Shown: positions 14,583 through 23,318 of the stretch, one piece after another
How positions within the stretch are numbered: position 1 is the stretch's first letter
How the letters are laid out: every line of letters starts with the position of its first letter
Origin: Candidatus Eisenbacteria bacterium
Lineage (GTDB): Bacteria > Desulfobacterota > Binatia > DP-6
Assembly: GCA_035577985.1 (NCBI GenBank)
Contig: DATJZY010000003.1
Span: 1 to 36,955 of the forward strand
Reading direction: 5' to 3'
DNA length: 36,955 nucleotides
The notes under the pieces: model-generated
The model's database searches: none
What the model was told of the DNA's origin: nothing
Seen by the model: the letters and a program-made list of their open reading frames with translations, nothing else
Translations under genes and position numbers: made by a program

Positions 14583-16073
14583 ATGAAGCGTTCGCTAGTG
14601 TCGTTGGTGGTCGCTCTGGTCGCGATGTCGGCCTCCGCAGGCGCGGAGGTCATGGGCGGCGGCCCCGCCCGCACCGACTGTCTGGGCGCGTGGCAGGTCA
14701 CCACACCCGAGACGAAGGCCAACCGCGGTGCGGTCGGCATCGATTGTCAGGACGGCGATCCCGCCTGCGACGTGGACGGCGCGGTGAACGGCGTGTGCGC
14801 GGTCGGCATCTCCGCGTGCGTCAATCGTGAAGGCGTCGCCGGATGCGCGGCCGACGTCGTGACTGGCGTCACGTTCAACCGCCGCGCTTCGCAGCTCGGC
14901 GTGACGGCGCCGGTCCTTCCCGCCGGCGCGTCGGCGTGCGGCGAGGCGACGATCGTCTCGCTTCCCCTTCGCCAGACCCCGCGCGGCTACAAGCCGTCGC
15001 GTCCGGTGATGCTCGCCATGACGGTGAAGGGCGCGTCGACCGACCGCGATCGTGTCCGCCTGCGCTGCGTGCCGAACGGCGGCGCCGGACAGTGTCCGGC
15101 CAATCCGGCGGGCGGCCCGCGCGAGCTCAACATGGTGGTCGCGGCGAGTGGGACCGACCTCGACAACGGTGTCAGCGGCAACTCGCACAACTTTCCGGTG
15201 CCGTCCGGATCGACGCTCCGCATGTGTCTCACGGACTGCGACGCCGCGACCGACTCGGTTTGCGTCCAGGACGAGGCCGCGACCGACGTGGTGAAGAGCC
15301 CGACCTTCGGCCCGCCGATCCCGCTCTTCAGCGCCGGCGCGCCGGTGTGCATCGTGAACCGCTTCGCGACGCCGAGCTTCACCGGCGGCGTCGCCGATCT
15401 CGCCTCGGGCGCGGTCGCCGGCGACCTCCACCTGCTCACCGACGTCTACCTCACGACCGCGACCGGCATCTGCCCGCGCTGCTCGGCGAGCGCGCCCGGC
15501 AAGGCGGGAACGTGCGACTCGGGCCGCCGTCAGGGCCAGGCGTGCCGCACCGAGAGCCTCCTCGACGTGAAGCTGACCTCCGGGCACGACGGCTACGCGC
15601 TGTCGTCCGACTGCCCGCCGACGGGCGCGCCCGTCGGCACGCTCACCCTCACCCTGCCGGTCACGACGGCCAGCTCGACGCTTCCGGGGCCGCTTCCGTG
15701 CGGCGCCAAGGTGAACGACGCGTGCGGGACGGGGACGTGCGACGCGGCCTGCACCGGAAGCGCGTGCGTCGCGACCACGCCCGACGGCCAGTGCGTCGAC
15801 GCGAAGGGCGGCGTCAGCCAGGTATGCTGCTCGAACAACACCCAGACCCCCTGCTTCCCGACCGGCAGCGGCGCCGGCGCGATCGTGCGCGTGGGCGGAG
15901 CGGCCGTGCCGCAGCCCGCGTGGCCCGACCCGACCTATCCCAAGACCGCCGGCGCGACGCTCGTCGCGACCTTCTGCGAGCCCGCCACCGGATCGAACGT
16001 GGTCGACTTCGTGAGCGGCCTTCCCGGCGCGGGTGCGCTCGTGCTCCCCGTGACGCAGACCTGGGTTCCCTGA
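14583..16073 (+). CDS. secreted Cys-rich protein of unknown function
   Basis: A 496-residue exported protein. ATG 14583 is chosen because GGGGAGG stands 6 bases upstream and a signal peptide (MKRSLVSLVVALVAMSASAGA) follows; an in-frame start at 14556 adds nine unlikely residues. The mature protein has many paired cysteines (SACGEA, VRLRCVPN...GQCP, MCLTDCDAATDSVC, CPRCSAS, CDAACTGSACV, QVCCSNNTQTPCFP) spread over beta-rich, Gly/Thr/Ala-rich sequence, suggesting a disulphide-stabilised surface or extracellular protein. I recognise no catalytic motif. A sigma54-type promoter and paired activator sites lie directly upstream, so secretion of this protein may be switched by the NtrC-like system. 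It converges on the carboxylase operon and ends just before a strong hairpin. Confidence 0.85.
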   Translation: MKRSLVSLVVALVAMSASAGAEVMGGGPARTDCLGAWQVTTPETKANRGAVGIDCQDGDPACDVDGAVNGVCAVGISACVNREGVAGCAADVVTGVTFNRRASQLGVTAPVLPAGASACGEATIVSLPLRQTPRGYKPSRPVMLAMTVKGASTDRDRVRLRCVPNGGAGQCPANPAGGPRELNMVVAASGTDLDNGVSGNSHNFPVPSGSTLRMCLTDCDAATDSVCVQDEAATDVVKSPTFGPPIPLFSAGAPVCIVNRFATPSFTGGVADLASGAVAGDLHLLTDVYLTTATGICPRCSASAPGKAGTCDSGRRQGQACRTESLLDVKLTSGHDGYALSSDCPPTGAPVGTLTLTLPVTTASSTLPGPLPCGAKVNDACGTGTCDAACTGSACVATTPDGQCVDAKGGVSQVCCSNNTQTPCFPTGSGAGAIVRVGGAAVPQPAWPDPTYPKTAGATLVATFCEPATGSNVVDFVSGLPGAGALVLPVTQTWVP

Positions 16074-16094
16074 GCAGGCGCGAGCGGAACACCG

Positions 16095-19000
16095 TCAGAA
16101 CCGAAGGCGGGGCACCTCCACGGGTGCCCCGCCTTCGTCATTTCGGGGTTCCGACCCGAAGGCCCCCACGCCGCTCGCCGCGCGATGGAGCGCCAGAATG
16201 AGCGACGGGCGGAGCAGGCGTGGCGAGACGACGGCGTCGAGCGAGCCGACGCGGCAGGCGCGCTCGACCGTGTGGACCGCGTCGAACTCGGCCGCGACCT
16301 CTGCCTGGGCCGTTCGCACGGCCTCGGCGAGCGCCCGCTCGTGCCCATCGCGTACGGCCGCCGTCGATCGGCGGCGCAGCGCGTCCCGCCAGCGAACCAC
16401 TTTCGGGTCGCGCGCCGCGCGCGCGCGAACCTCACGCGTGAAGATCACCGTCGCCGCCGGCGCACCGCCGATCACCGATGCGTAGGATCCTTCGAGCGCG
16501 ATCGCTCCCAGAGCGTCGTTCAGGGATTTCGAGAAGACGACGTAGGCGCCGCCGTGGTAGCGCGAGACGACCACGAACAGGAGCGGTCCTGCGAACCGGA
16601 CGACCGCGCGCGCGATCTCGGCGCCGTGCTCGAGCTGCAGGCGGCGCAGCGACTCCGGCGACCCGTCGAAGCCGGAGAGGTTCGCCAGGATCACGGCCGG
16701 CCGGTTGCCGCTCGCCGCGTTGAGGGCGCGCGCCACCTTCTTCGACGATTGCGGAAAGAGCGTGCCGCCGGTCCAGGTCTCGGGACCATCGGCGGGCCGA
16801 TGGCCGTCGCGCGGCAGCGAATGGCTCTCGATGCCGATGAGTGAGATCGGCATCCCGCCCAGGTGGGCGTCCCACACGATCGCGGTCTCCGCGCCGGCCC
16901 ACGAGCGCCACCGCTCGAGGTGCCCGCCGTCCTGGTCGATCACGGCCTGCATCACCGGCCGCATCGCGAACGGGCGCTTGCGGCCGGGATTGGTCGCGTC
17001 GTCGAAGATCTCGCCCACGGTCGCGAAGCCGTGACCGTGGACGGCGGGGTACGGCGCGGCCGTGACGTCGCGCGTGAACGGGTCGCTCGTGGCCTGGAGG
17101 CGCGGCGCGGTCTCACCCGGGACGACGTAGGTGTGCCGGTAGTGCTCCTCGACGACGCGCAGCGCGGCGGCGAGGTCGCCCGCGTAGTACTGCGCCTCGC
17201 CGTTCGGTCCCATGATGCGCTCGAAGCCGCCGAGCGCGACCTCGTCCTCGGCCGCGACGCTGCCCGACGCTTCGAGCGCCGCGCGCCCGGTGAGCACCAT
17301 CGACGCGTCCGGCGTCATGACGAGCGCGCCGCGCGTGTGGCCGAGCATGGTCGCGAGCGCGTTCCAGTAGCTCTGCGCGCCGACGTTGACGCCGTACACT
17401 ACGACGTGCACGACGCCGCCCGCCTCGGTGAAGGTGACGATCCGGCGGGCGACGCGCGCGGTGGCGTCGAGGTTCTCGGTTCCGCTGTCCATCGCGATGC
17501 GCGCTCCGCTCGATACCGGAATCCACTCGACCGGGAGCCCGCACGCTTCGGCGAGATCGAATGCCGCCACGATGCGGTCGCATTCGGCCGCGGCGAGGGC
17601 TCCCATGTCGCGCGTCGGGTCCGAGAGGATGAGGACCCGCCGCAACCCCTCGGGCACCTTGTCGGTCGGCGTGCTGAGCACGCCGAAGACGATGCCCGCC
17701 TGGTTTCGTCCGTACGGCCGTCCGGCGACGGACGCCGCGCGCGGTGCCGGGGCCGTCGGATCGAGGTCGTACTCCTCGAAGCTGGCGGCGGTCGGATGGC
17801 CGTTGCGCCGCGTGAGCATGCGCAGGATCTCGTACGGATAGACGAGGCGGCGCCGGCGCGCCTCGACGACGTTGCGCTCGTAGTCGCCCGCCGGCTCGAG
17901 CGGCGCCGTCCGCGGCTCGCGGATCGCCGTCTCCATGTGGGCGCCCGTGAGGTCGCTCACCACCACCTCGATCGGGACGACGCCGGCCGGGCTTCCGAGC
18001 CGGAGCTGGACGATCACCTTCTCGAGGCCGAGGTGGCGGGTGGCCGGGGCGAGCCGCCGGGCGATCTGGTCGACCGCCTCGCGATCGAGCGCGACGGCCG
18101 GCGCGAGGTCGACCACCAGCCGGTTCCAGTGCAGGCGCCGCCGCGGATCGCGGAGGCTGCGGGCCGCGCGCAGGAGCGCCGTCGCCTGATGGAACTGGCG
18201 CTCGAAGGCCGCGACGTGCAGCGGGGTATCGCCCCCCTCGCCGGTGTCGCGCCCGCGGACCTGCGCGAGCACGAACAGGCGCTCGTCGTCGGGAACGGTG
18301 CGGCTGCGCCCCCAGAAGCAGTAGACGTCCTCCGCGCCGGGCAGGCGCTCCAGCGCGAAGGTCCGCAGGCGATCGTATCCGATGCGCGATGCGACCTCGG
18401 GGTGCAGGTCGAGGAGATCGGGAACTTCGCAGGCGCCGGCCCGTGCGCGAGCGAGCGTGCGGTGCATGTCGTCGTCCCCGGGCCGTACGAACGAGAGCGT
18501 GCATCGCGGGGCGGGCAGCAGGGCCGACGCCGCCGCCGCGGCGGCGGCCACAACCGCGTCGACGTCGACGGCGTCGCCGCACGGCACGATCAGCTCGATG
18601 GCGTCGACCGCGTCGCGCGCCATGATCCGTCCCGCGGCGATCGCGCCGCAGATGCGCCCGAGCTCGGCTCCGACGGCGGACGGCGCGCTCACCCCGCCGA
18701 CCACGACGCGCCCGTCCATGAGCTCGACGTGCGCGAGGGACGCCAGGCCGTCGTTCGCCGTACGCGCGGTCGCACCCGAGGGCGCATAGAGCCGGAGCAG
18801 GTACGCCATGAGCGCGAGGTTCCGCCGCCCCGGATCCTTCTCCAGCAGCCAACGTCCCACGCGATCGAAGACGCCGCGGGGCATCGCGGCGAGATCCAGC
18901 AGGACGTCGTGCGGCACGTCGGCGTGGGCGACGGCGGCGTCCATCCACGGCGCGATCCGCTGCGCCGCGTGCTCGGCGCGCCGCGCGGCCGCGGGCGCCT

Positions 19001-21710
19001 CGAAGATCGCGACCTCGGTCTCGATGGCCGCGTCGGCGAGCGCGTCGGACACGAGAGCGCGCATGGCGGAGATACGCCTGAGCGCGTCGGCGAGCGTCGC
19101 GTCGGTGGCCAGGTCAGCGCCGGCGACGGCGCCGAGACAGCGCAGCACCGCACGCACGAGCTGGCGTCGTAGCTCGGATACGTTCTGGGTGGCGAGGAGG
19201 CGGAGCATCGCCCGCTCGAGCGCGTCGTGGTGGACGAGCGACGTGACGCCGTAGCGCGCGAGCGCCGTGCGCAAGAGGGCGAGAAAGGATTCGGGCACGC
19301 CCGCGCCGCCGGCGCGCATCCGGCGCACGTACGCGCGCAGCCGCGCGGCGTTGGACGGGTCGACCGTTCCCTCGCCGGCGAGCTTCGGCGCGGTGAGGAA
19401 GAGCTGCTCCACGTCGGCGAACAGGACGACCTCGTCCCGTAGCGCCGCGAGCTCCGACCGGGTCGCGGCCGAAAGGGGCGCCGTCTCGGTCGATTCGAGG
19501 AACGTCACGAGGGTCGCCACGCGGGCGGCGTCGACGTCGTAGCCACGCAGTACCGCGCCGATCTCTTCGCGCAGGGTCTCGACGGCGGCCCGGCGCTCGC
19601 CCGCGGCGGCGCGATCGAGGACGGCGAGGCTCGCGGGCGCGGCCCGCGGATCCCCCGAGCCCAGCTCGAGCAGCTCGGCCGCGGGCTCGATCCCGATGCG
19701 GGGGCCCGCGGCATTCCCGGCGGCCGCGCCGGAAGACGCCGGCTCGATGACGACCAGGACGTCACGGGCGGCGACGCGCTCGCCGCTACGGACGCGGACC
19801 TCCGCGACCACCCCGGCGACCGGCGCCACGAACCCGATCTCCATCTTCATCGCTTCGAGGAGACCCAGCACCTGACCCGCCTCGACCGTGTCGCCGGGGG
19901 CCACCTGGATGGCGACGACGAGCGCGGGTGTCGGGGCGCGAACGTGCCCCGTCGTCTCCCAGCCGAAGCGATATGGCCGCCCGTCCAGCTCGAGACGCAG
20001 GCCGACCTCGGTCGCGTCGTAGACGATGCGCCTCGTGCGGCCGGGCAGCTCGAGGCGGGCGAGATGTCGCTCGCCTTCGCGGAGCGTGGTGACCACCGCC
20101 CGCCCGTCCATGTGCACGCGATATCGCCACGCGCCGAGCGCGAACACCGTCAGCCGATAGGCGGCGCCCTCGAACGAGAGGTCGATCTCCTGGCCGGCCG
20201 ACGCAGGTACCCGGCTCTGCGGCATGCTCGCGCTCTCGGCGAAGAAGCTCCGGCGCGCTGCATGTCGCCGGCGCTGGTAGGCGAGGATCGCGGCAGCGAC
20301 GAGGGCGTCGGCCGCGTCGCGGTCGCCGCTGCGCGCGGAGCCATCCTCGGCGCGACGGCGGTCGACCCAGCCGGTGTCGACACCGCCGGCCCGGAATTCC
20401 GGCGACTCGAGGAGGTCGATCAGGTAGCCCGTGTTGGTGGCGCCGCCTTCGATCACGAGTTCGAGGTCGCGCAGGGCGCAGACGAGGCGGCTGCGCGCCT
20501 CCTCGCGCGTCGCGCCGGTGGCGATCACCTTCGCGACCAGCGAATCGAAGGCGGGCGGGACCACGCTCCCGGCGGCGATACCGCTGTCGACGCGAACCCC
20601 GGGTCCGAGCGCCGGATCGAAGCGCGCGACGCGCCCGGGCGAGGGCAGGAACCCGGCGTCGGGATCCTCGGCGCAGACCCGTGCCTCGATCGCGACGCCG
20701 CGCGGAGGCGGTGGCCCCATCACGATGCGCTCGCCGCGCGCGATCCGGATCTGGAGCTGGACGAGATCGAGCCCCGTCGTCGCCTCGGTGATCCCGTGCT
20801 CGACCTGCAGGCGCGGGTTCATCTCGAGGAAGCATGGCTCGGTGTCGGTGACCAGGAACTCGACCGTGCCGAGTCCCGTGTAGCCGACCTCGCGTCCGAG
20901 ACGGACCGCCGCCGCGGCGAGCTGCGCGGCGAGGTCGGACGACAGATCCGGCGGCGGCGCCTCCTCGATCACCTTCTGATGGCGCCGCTGCACCGAGCAA
21001 TCGCGAGTGCCGAGCGCGACCACGCGGCCGTGCAGGTCGCCGGCGATCTGGACCTCGACGTGCCGCCCGCGCACGACCTTGCGCTCGAGGAAGAGACGGC
21101 CGTCGCCGAACGCGGCCTGCGCTTCGGCGGCGGCCGAAGCGAACGCCGCGGGTAGCGCCGCCGGATGGTCGACGATCCGGATGCCGCGCCCGCCGCCGCC
21201 GGCAGCCGCCTTCACGACCAGCGGATAGCCGATCTGCTCGCCGACACGCGCGGCCGCTTCCGCATCGGCGACGACTCCGCCGCTCCACGCCGCGACCGGA
21301 ACGCCCGCGCGCTCGGCGAGCTGCTTCGCCGCGATCTTGTCGCCGAGCGCCCGCATCGCGGCGCTCGACGGGCCGAGGAAGCGCATGCCTGCGGCCACCA
21401 CGCGATCGGCGAATGCGGGATCCTCGGCGACGAAGCCCCATCCGGGCCAGACCGCGTCGGCGCCGGCGCTGCGGAGCGCGGCCATCACGATGTCGTGGTC
21501 GAGGTAGGCGCGCACCTCGCCGCCGGAGGTCGCCAGGCGGACGGCGGCGTCGGCATGGCGCACGAACGGCGCGTCGCGATCGACGTGGGTGTAGAGCACG
21601 GCGATCCGGAGGGACGAGCCCTCCTGCGCGCGCAGGGCCTTCACGGCGCGCACGCAGCGCATGGCGGCTTCGCCGCGGTTCACGACCCCGATGCAGCGGA
21701 TGGGCGTCAC
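16095..21710 (-). CDS. single-chain multidomain acyl-CoA (acetyl-CoA) carboxylase, eukaryote-like architecture
   Basis: A 1871-residue biotin enzyme, probably making malonyl-CoA. Biotin carboxylase (1-~450) shows VVNRGEAAMR, AVWPGWGFVAEDP, the ATP-grasp loop AAAGGGGRGIRI and EMNPRLQVEHGITE. The biotin carrier (~585-660) has LEAMKMEIGF with biotinyl K622. A long central region (~670-1300) follows, then the carboxyltransferase (VSSGARIAMDSG, NLSGFDGSPES, SRYHGGAYVVFS). The order, and stretches such as LHPEVASRIGYDRLRTFAL (eukaryotic ACC: LEPALAFQLELNRMRNFDL), match homomeric eukaryotic ACC, not the usual AccABCD subunits. GTG 21710 is chosen: GAGGGA stands just upstream and it overlaps the PPTase stop (GTGA). 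Longer starts to 21803 lie inside the PPTase. It is the last gene of the fatty-acid operon. Other acyl-CoA substrates cannot be excluded. Confidence 0.9.
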   Translation of the reverse strand: MTPIRCIGVVNRGEAAMRCVRAVKALRAQEGSSLRIAVLYTHVDRDAPFVRHADAAVRLATSGGEVRAYLDHDIVMAALRSAGADAVWPGWGFVAEDPAFADRVVAAGMRFLGPSSAAMRALGDKIAAKQLAERAGVPVAAWSGGVVADAEAAARVGEQIGYPLVVKAAAGGGGRGIRIVDHPAALPAAFASAAAEAQAAFGDGRLFLERKVVRGRHVEVQIAGDLHGRVVALGTRDCSVQRRHQKVIEEAPPPDLSSDLAAQLAAAAVRLGREVGYTGLGTVEFLVTDTEPCFLEMNPRLQVEHGITEATTGLDLVQLQIRIARGERIVMGPPPPRGVAIEARVCAEDPDAGFLPSPGRVARFDPALGPGVRVDSGIAAGSVVPPAFDSLVAKVIATGATREEARSRLVCALRDLELVIEGGATNTGYLIDLLESPEFRAGGVDTGWVDRRRAEDGSARSGDRDAADALVAAAILAYQRRRHAARRSFFAESASMPQSRVPASAGQEIDLSFEGAAYRLTVFALGAWRYRVHMDGRAVVTTLREGERHLARLELPGRTRRIVYDATEVGLRLELDGRPYRFGWETTGHVRAPTPALVVAIQVAPGDTVEAGQVLGLLEAMKMEIGFVAPVAGVVAEVRVRSGERVAARDVLVVIEPASSGAAAGNAAGPRIGIEPAAELLELGSGDPRAAPASLAVLDRAAAGERRAAVETLREEIGAVLRGYDVDAARVATLVTFLESTETAPLSAATRSELAALRDEVVLFADVEQLFLTAPKLAGEGTVDPSNAARLRAYVRRMRAGGAGVPESFLALLRTALARYGVTSLVHHDALERAMLRLLATQNVSELRRQLVRAVLRCLGAVAGADLATDATLADALRRISAMRALVSDALADAAIETEVAIFEAPAAARRAEHAAQRIAPWMDAAVAHADVPHDVLLDLAAMPRGVFDRVGRWLLEKDPGRRNLALMAYLLRLYAPSGATARTANDGLASLAHVELMDGRVVVGGVSAPSAVGAELGRICGAIAAGRIMARDAVDAIELIVPCGDAVDVDAVVAAAAAAASALLPAPRCTLSFVRPGDDDMHRTLARARAGACEVPDLLDLHPEVASRIGYDRLRTFALERLPGAEDVYCFWGRSRTVPDDERLFVLAQVRGRDTGEGGDTPLHVAAFERQFHQATALLRAARSLRDPRRRLHWNRLVVDLAPAVALDREAVDQIARRLAPATRHLGLEKVIVQLRLGSPAGVVPIEVVVSDLTGAHMETAIREPRTAPLEPAGDYERNVVEARRRRLVYPYEILRMLTRRNGHPTAASFEEYDLDPTAPAPRAASVAGRPYGRNQAGIVFGVLSTPTDKVPEGLRRVLILSDPTRDMGALAAAECDRIVAAFDLAEACGLPVEWIPVSSGARIAMDSGTENLDATARVARRIVTFTEAGGVVHVVVYGVNVGAQSYWNALATMLGHTRGALVMTPDASMVLTGRAALEASGSVAAEDEVALGGFERIMGPNGEAQYYAGDLAAALRVVEEHYRHTYVVPGETAPRLQATSDPFTRDVTAAPYPAVHGHGFATVGEIFDDATNPGRKRPFAMRPVMQAVIDQDGGHLERWRSWAGAETAIVWDAHLGGMPISLIGIESHSLPRDGHRPADGPETWTGGTLFPQSSKKVARALNAASGNRPAVILANLSGFDGSPESLRRLQLEHGAEIARAVVRFAGPLLFVVVSRYHGGAYVVFSKSLNDALGAIALEGSYASVIGGAPAATVIFTREVRARAARDPKVVRWRDALRRRSTAAVRDGHERALAEAVRTAQAEVAAEFDAVHTVERACRVGSLDAVVSPRLLRPSLILALHRAASGVGAFGSEPRNDEGGAPVEVPRLRF
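16102..16137. terminator. strong bidirectional 15-bp hairpin between convergent units
   Basis: CGAAGGCGGGGCACC and GGTGCCCCGCCTTCG are perfect 15-base arms with a TCCACG loop. It lies 28 bases after the stop of the plus-strand secreted protein and within the last codons of the minus-strand carboxylase (stop at 16097-16095), so it can serve both transcripts. Flanks have only short T-runs. Confidence 0.75.
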
Positions 21711-22294
21711 GCGTCCCTCGCCGGCAGGGCGCACGCGAACGAGACGAAGCGTCCGTGGTGCGCCAGGGAGAGGTCGGCCGCGGCGGGGGCCCCGTCGATC
21801 CACAGCGCGGGCACGCGCCCGTGGCGATGGATCGCGAGACGCTCGGGCGCGACGCCAAGCACGGGCGCGAGGCGGGCGATGGCGAGACGGCGGGCGGCCG
21901 CGCTGGGTGACGCCCCGGCGTCGATGCGTGCCACGGCGGCGCAGGTGCGTCCCGCGGCGCCGGCAGAGTGCGCGACGGCATGGACGTGATCGCCGTCACC
22001 CCGGAGCTCGACGCGGAAGCGGCGTCCTGCGGCGTGGACCGTCACGTCGCCGCCGGCCTCCGGCTCGACGACGAAGCACGACGGCGAGAACACGGTCGCC
22101 GGTACCTCCTTGCGCGCAGCCTTGTAGGCGCTCTCCTTCGCCGCCCACAGAATCCAGCGCAGCCGCTCGGGTTCTCGACTCATCCCGAGCAGCGCGCGCT
22201 CGCTCGGGTCGAACACGCGCGCGTCGAACCGGGGATGGCGCGTCCCGACTGCGGTCTCCTCGTCGGCGAAGTCCACGACGTCATCGCCGATCAT
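21707..22294 (-). CDS. 4'-phosphopantetheinyl transferase
   Basis: A 195-residue Sfp/AcpS-superfamily enzyme that moves the phosphopantetheine arm from CoA to the serine of carrier proteins. MIGDDVVDFADEE carries the N-terminal acidic motif, and WAAKESAYKAARKE is the (W/F)-x-x-K-E-x-x-x-K signature (K53-E54) with the metal-binding Glu. DLSLAHHGRFVSFA is the C-terminal strand. ATG 22294 lies 14 bases inside the acyltransferase gene, and its own stop overlaps the carboxylase start, so both junctions suggest coupled translation. The ACP two genes upstream is the obvious substrate. Confidence 0.88.
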   Translation of the reverse strand: MIGDDVVDFADEETAVGTRHPRFDARVFDPSERALLGMSREPERLRWILWAAKESAYKAARKEVPATVFSPSCFVVEPEAGGDVTVHAAGRRFRVELRGDGDHVHAVAHSAGAAGRTCAAVARIDAGASPSAAARRLAIARLAPVLGVAPERLAIHRHGRVPALWIDGAPAAADLSLAHHGRFVSFACALPARDA

Positions 22295-23039
22295 CGAAGT
22301 GTCTCTGCTCGAGGATGCTGAGGGTGCGGGTCACCTGCTGCGCGAGATCGCGGGCCCGCCGCATGCCCTTCAGCTCCGAGGTCGGTCGCAGGCATTCGAC
22401 CTGCACCCGAAAGCGATCGGCCCGAACCGGCAGGTCGCTGAATCCCTCCTGCCGCTCGCCGCGCAGGTAGACGCACAGGACGCGACACCCGGGCAGCGCG
22501 GCGATCACGCGCCCCACCCCGTACGCGGCGCTTTCCTCCTCCACCGCTCCGCTCCGGCTCCGCCCACCCTCGGGGAAGAGGAGGACGACCTCGCCTCGCG
22601 CGAGCAGATGGACGAGCTGCGCGAGCACGCGGCCGATCTCGGCGCGGTCGCCCCCGCGCGTCACGGGAACGCATTTCATGAGGTAGACGAGGACCCGCGA
22701 GACGGTCGAGGCGGCGAAGTTCTGGCGCTCGGGCACGTTCCAGGGAAGGGCGGCATAGTCGAGCAGGAACCACCAGGGCGAGCCGAGGGCCCAGGCGACG
22801 AGCGCCGAGTCGACCAGCGTCAGGTGGTTCGCGCAGACGAGCAGGGGATCGCCCGAACGCCGCAGGTCGCGGTAGACGCGACGCGCGTCGTCCATACCGT
22901 CGATCCGCCATCCGAAGCCGAAGCGCATGAGAGCGACCGTCACGGGCACCCACAACGGGGAGAACAAGCGGCCGACGCAGCGTTGGAGCGCGAGGCCGCC
23001 ATCGCCCTGCGCCGTGGTCCTCGTCGTCTCGCCCGCCAC
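22281..23039 (-). CDS. PlsC-type 1-acylglycerol-3-phosphate acyltransferase family protein
   Basis: A 252-residue acyltransferase of the LPLAT superfamily. H72-L-T-L-V-D77 in CANHLTLVD is the HX4D catalytic motif. FPEGGRSRSG is the phosphate-binding motif III. VPVTRGGDR fits motif II. One or two hydrophobic stretches near residues 25-45 and 85-125 may anchor it to the inner membrane. It is expected to pass acyl groups, here probably straight from the operon's ACP, to a lysophospholipid or other lipid acceptor; the acceptor cannot be read from the sequence. The start is GTG 23039, 5 bases after the ACP stop, with no clear Shine-Dalgarno. It is the only transfer step in the operon, so it likely defines the product class. 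Confidence 0.85.
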   Translation of the reverse strand: MAGETTRTTAQGDGGLALQRCVGRLFSPLWVPVTVALMRFGFGWRIDGMDDARRVYRDLRRSGDPLLVCANHLTLVDSALVAWALGSPWWFLLDYAALPWNVPERQNFAASTVSRVLVYLMKCVPVTRGGDRAEIGRVLAQLVHLLARGEVVLLFPEGGRSRSGAVEEESAAYGVGRVIAALPGCRVLCVYLRGERQEGFSDLPVRADRFRVQVECLRPTSELKGMRRARDLAQQVTRTLSILEQRHFDDRR

Positions 23040-23044
23040 GCGGG

Positions 23045-23290
23045 CTAGAGCTTCGAGGAGATCAGCCGGACCGCGTCCCCCACGGTGTTGACGGCGTCGA
23101 CGTCGTCGTCGGCGATCTCGATGCCGAACTCGTCCTCGAAGGCGAGCACGACGTCGACCAGGCGCGCCGAGTTCACCTTGAGATCGTCCAGGATGTGCGT
23201 CGTCGGCCCGATCGCCGCCAGCGCCTCGCCGTTCTTGGCGTAGGGGGTGAGGATCGTCACCACTTTGGTCATCACGTCGGTTTCGCTCAT
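23045..23290 (-). CDS. acyl carrier protein with an NSA phosphopantetheine site
   Basis: An 81-residue acidic carrier protein. The phosphopantetheine serine is S41 in DDLKVNSARLVDVVLAFEDE; ordinary FAS ACPs read DSLD there. The rest (EDEFGIEIADDDVDAVNTVGDAV) is typical ACP helix III-IV. It has the best ribosome site in the operon: AGGAGGAGG, 8 bases before ATG 23290. That fits the need for much more ACP than enzyme. An in-frame ORF to 23353 runs into the KAS gene and is rejected. The altered serine context suggests a dedicated ACP recognised by this operon's transferase and synthases rather than the housekeeping AcpP. Confidence 0.92.
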   Translation of the reverse strand: MSETDVMTKVVTILTPYAKNGEALAAIGPTTHILDDLKVNSARLVDVVLAFEDEFGIEIADDDVDAVNTVGDAVRLISSKL

Positions 23291-23318
23291 GCTTCGTTCC
23301 TCCTCCTGTGTTCGCGCC

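Noticed and set aside
16863..19172. 769-residue plus-strand open frame opposite the carboxylase
   Set aside because: Antisense to well-conserved carboxylase domains; Arg/Asp/His-rich low-complexity translation with no motif.
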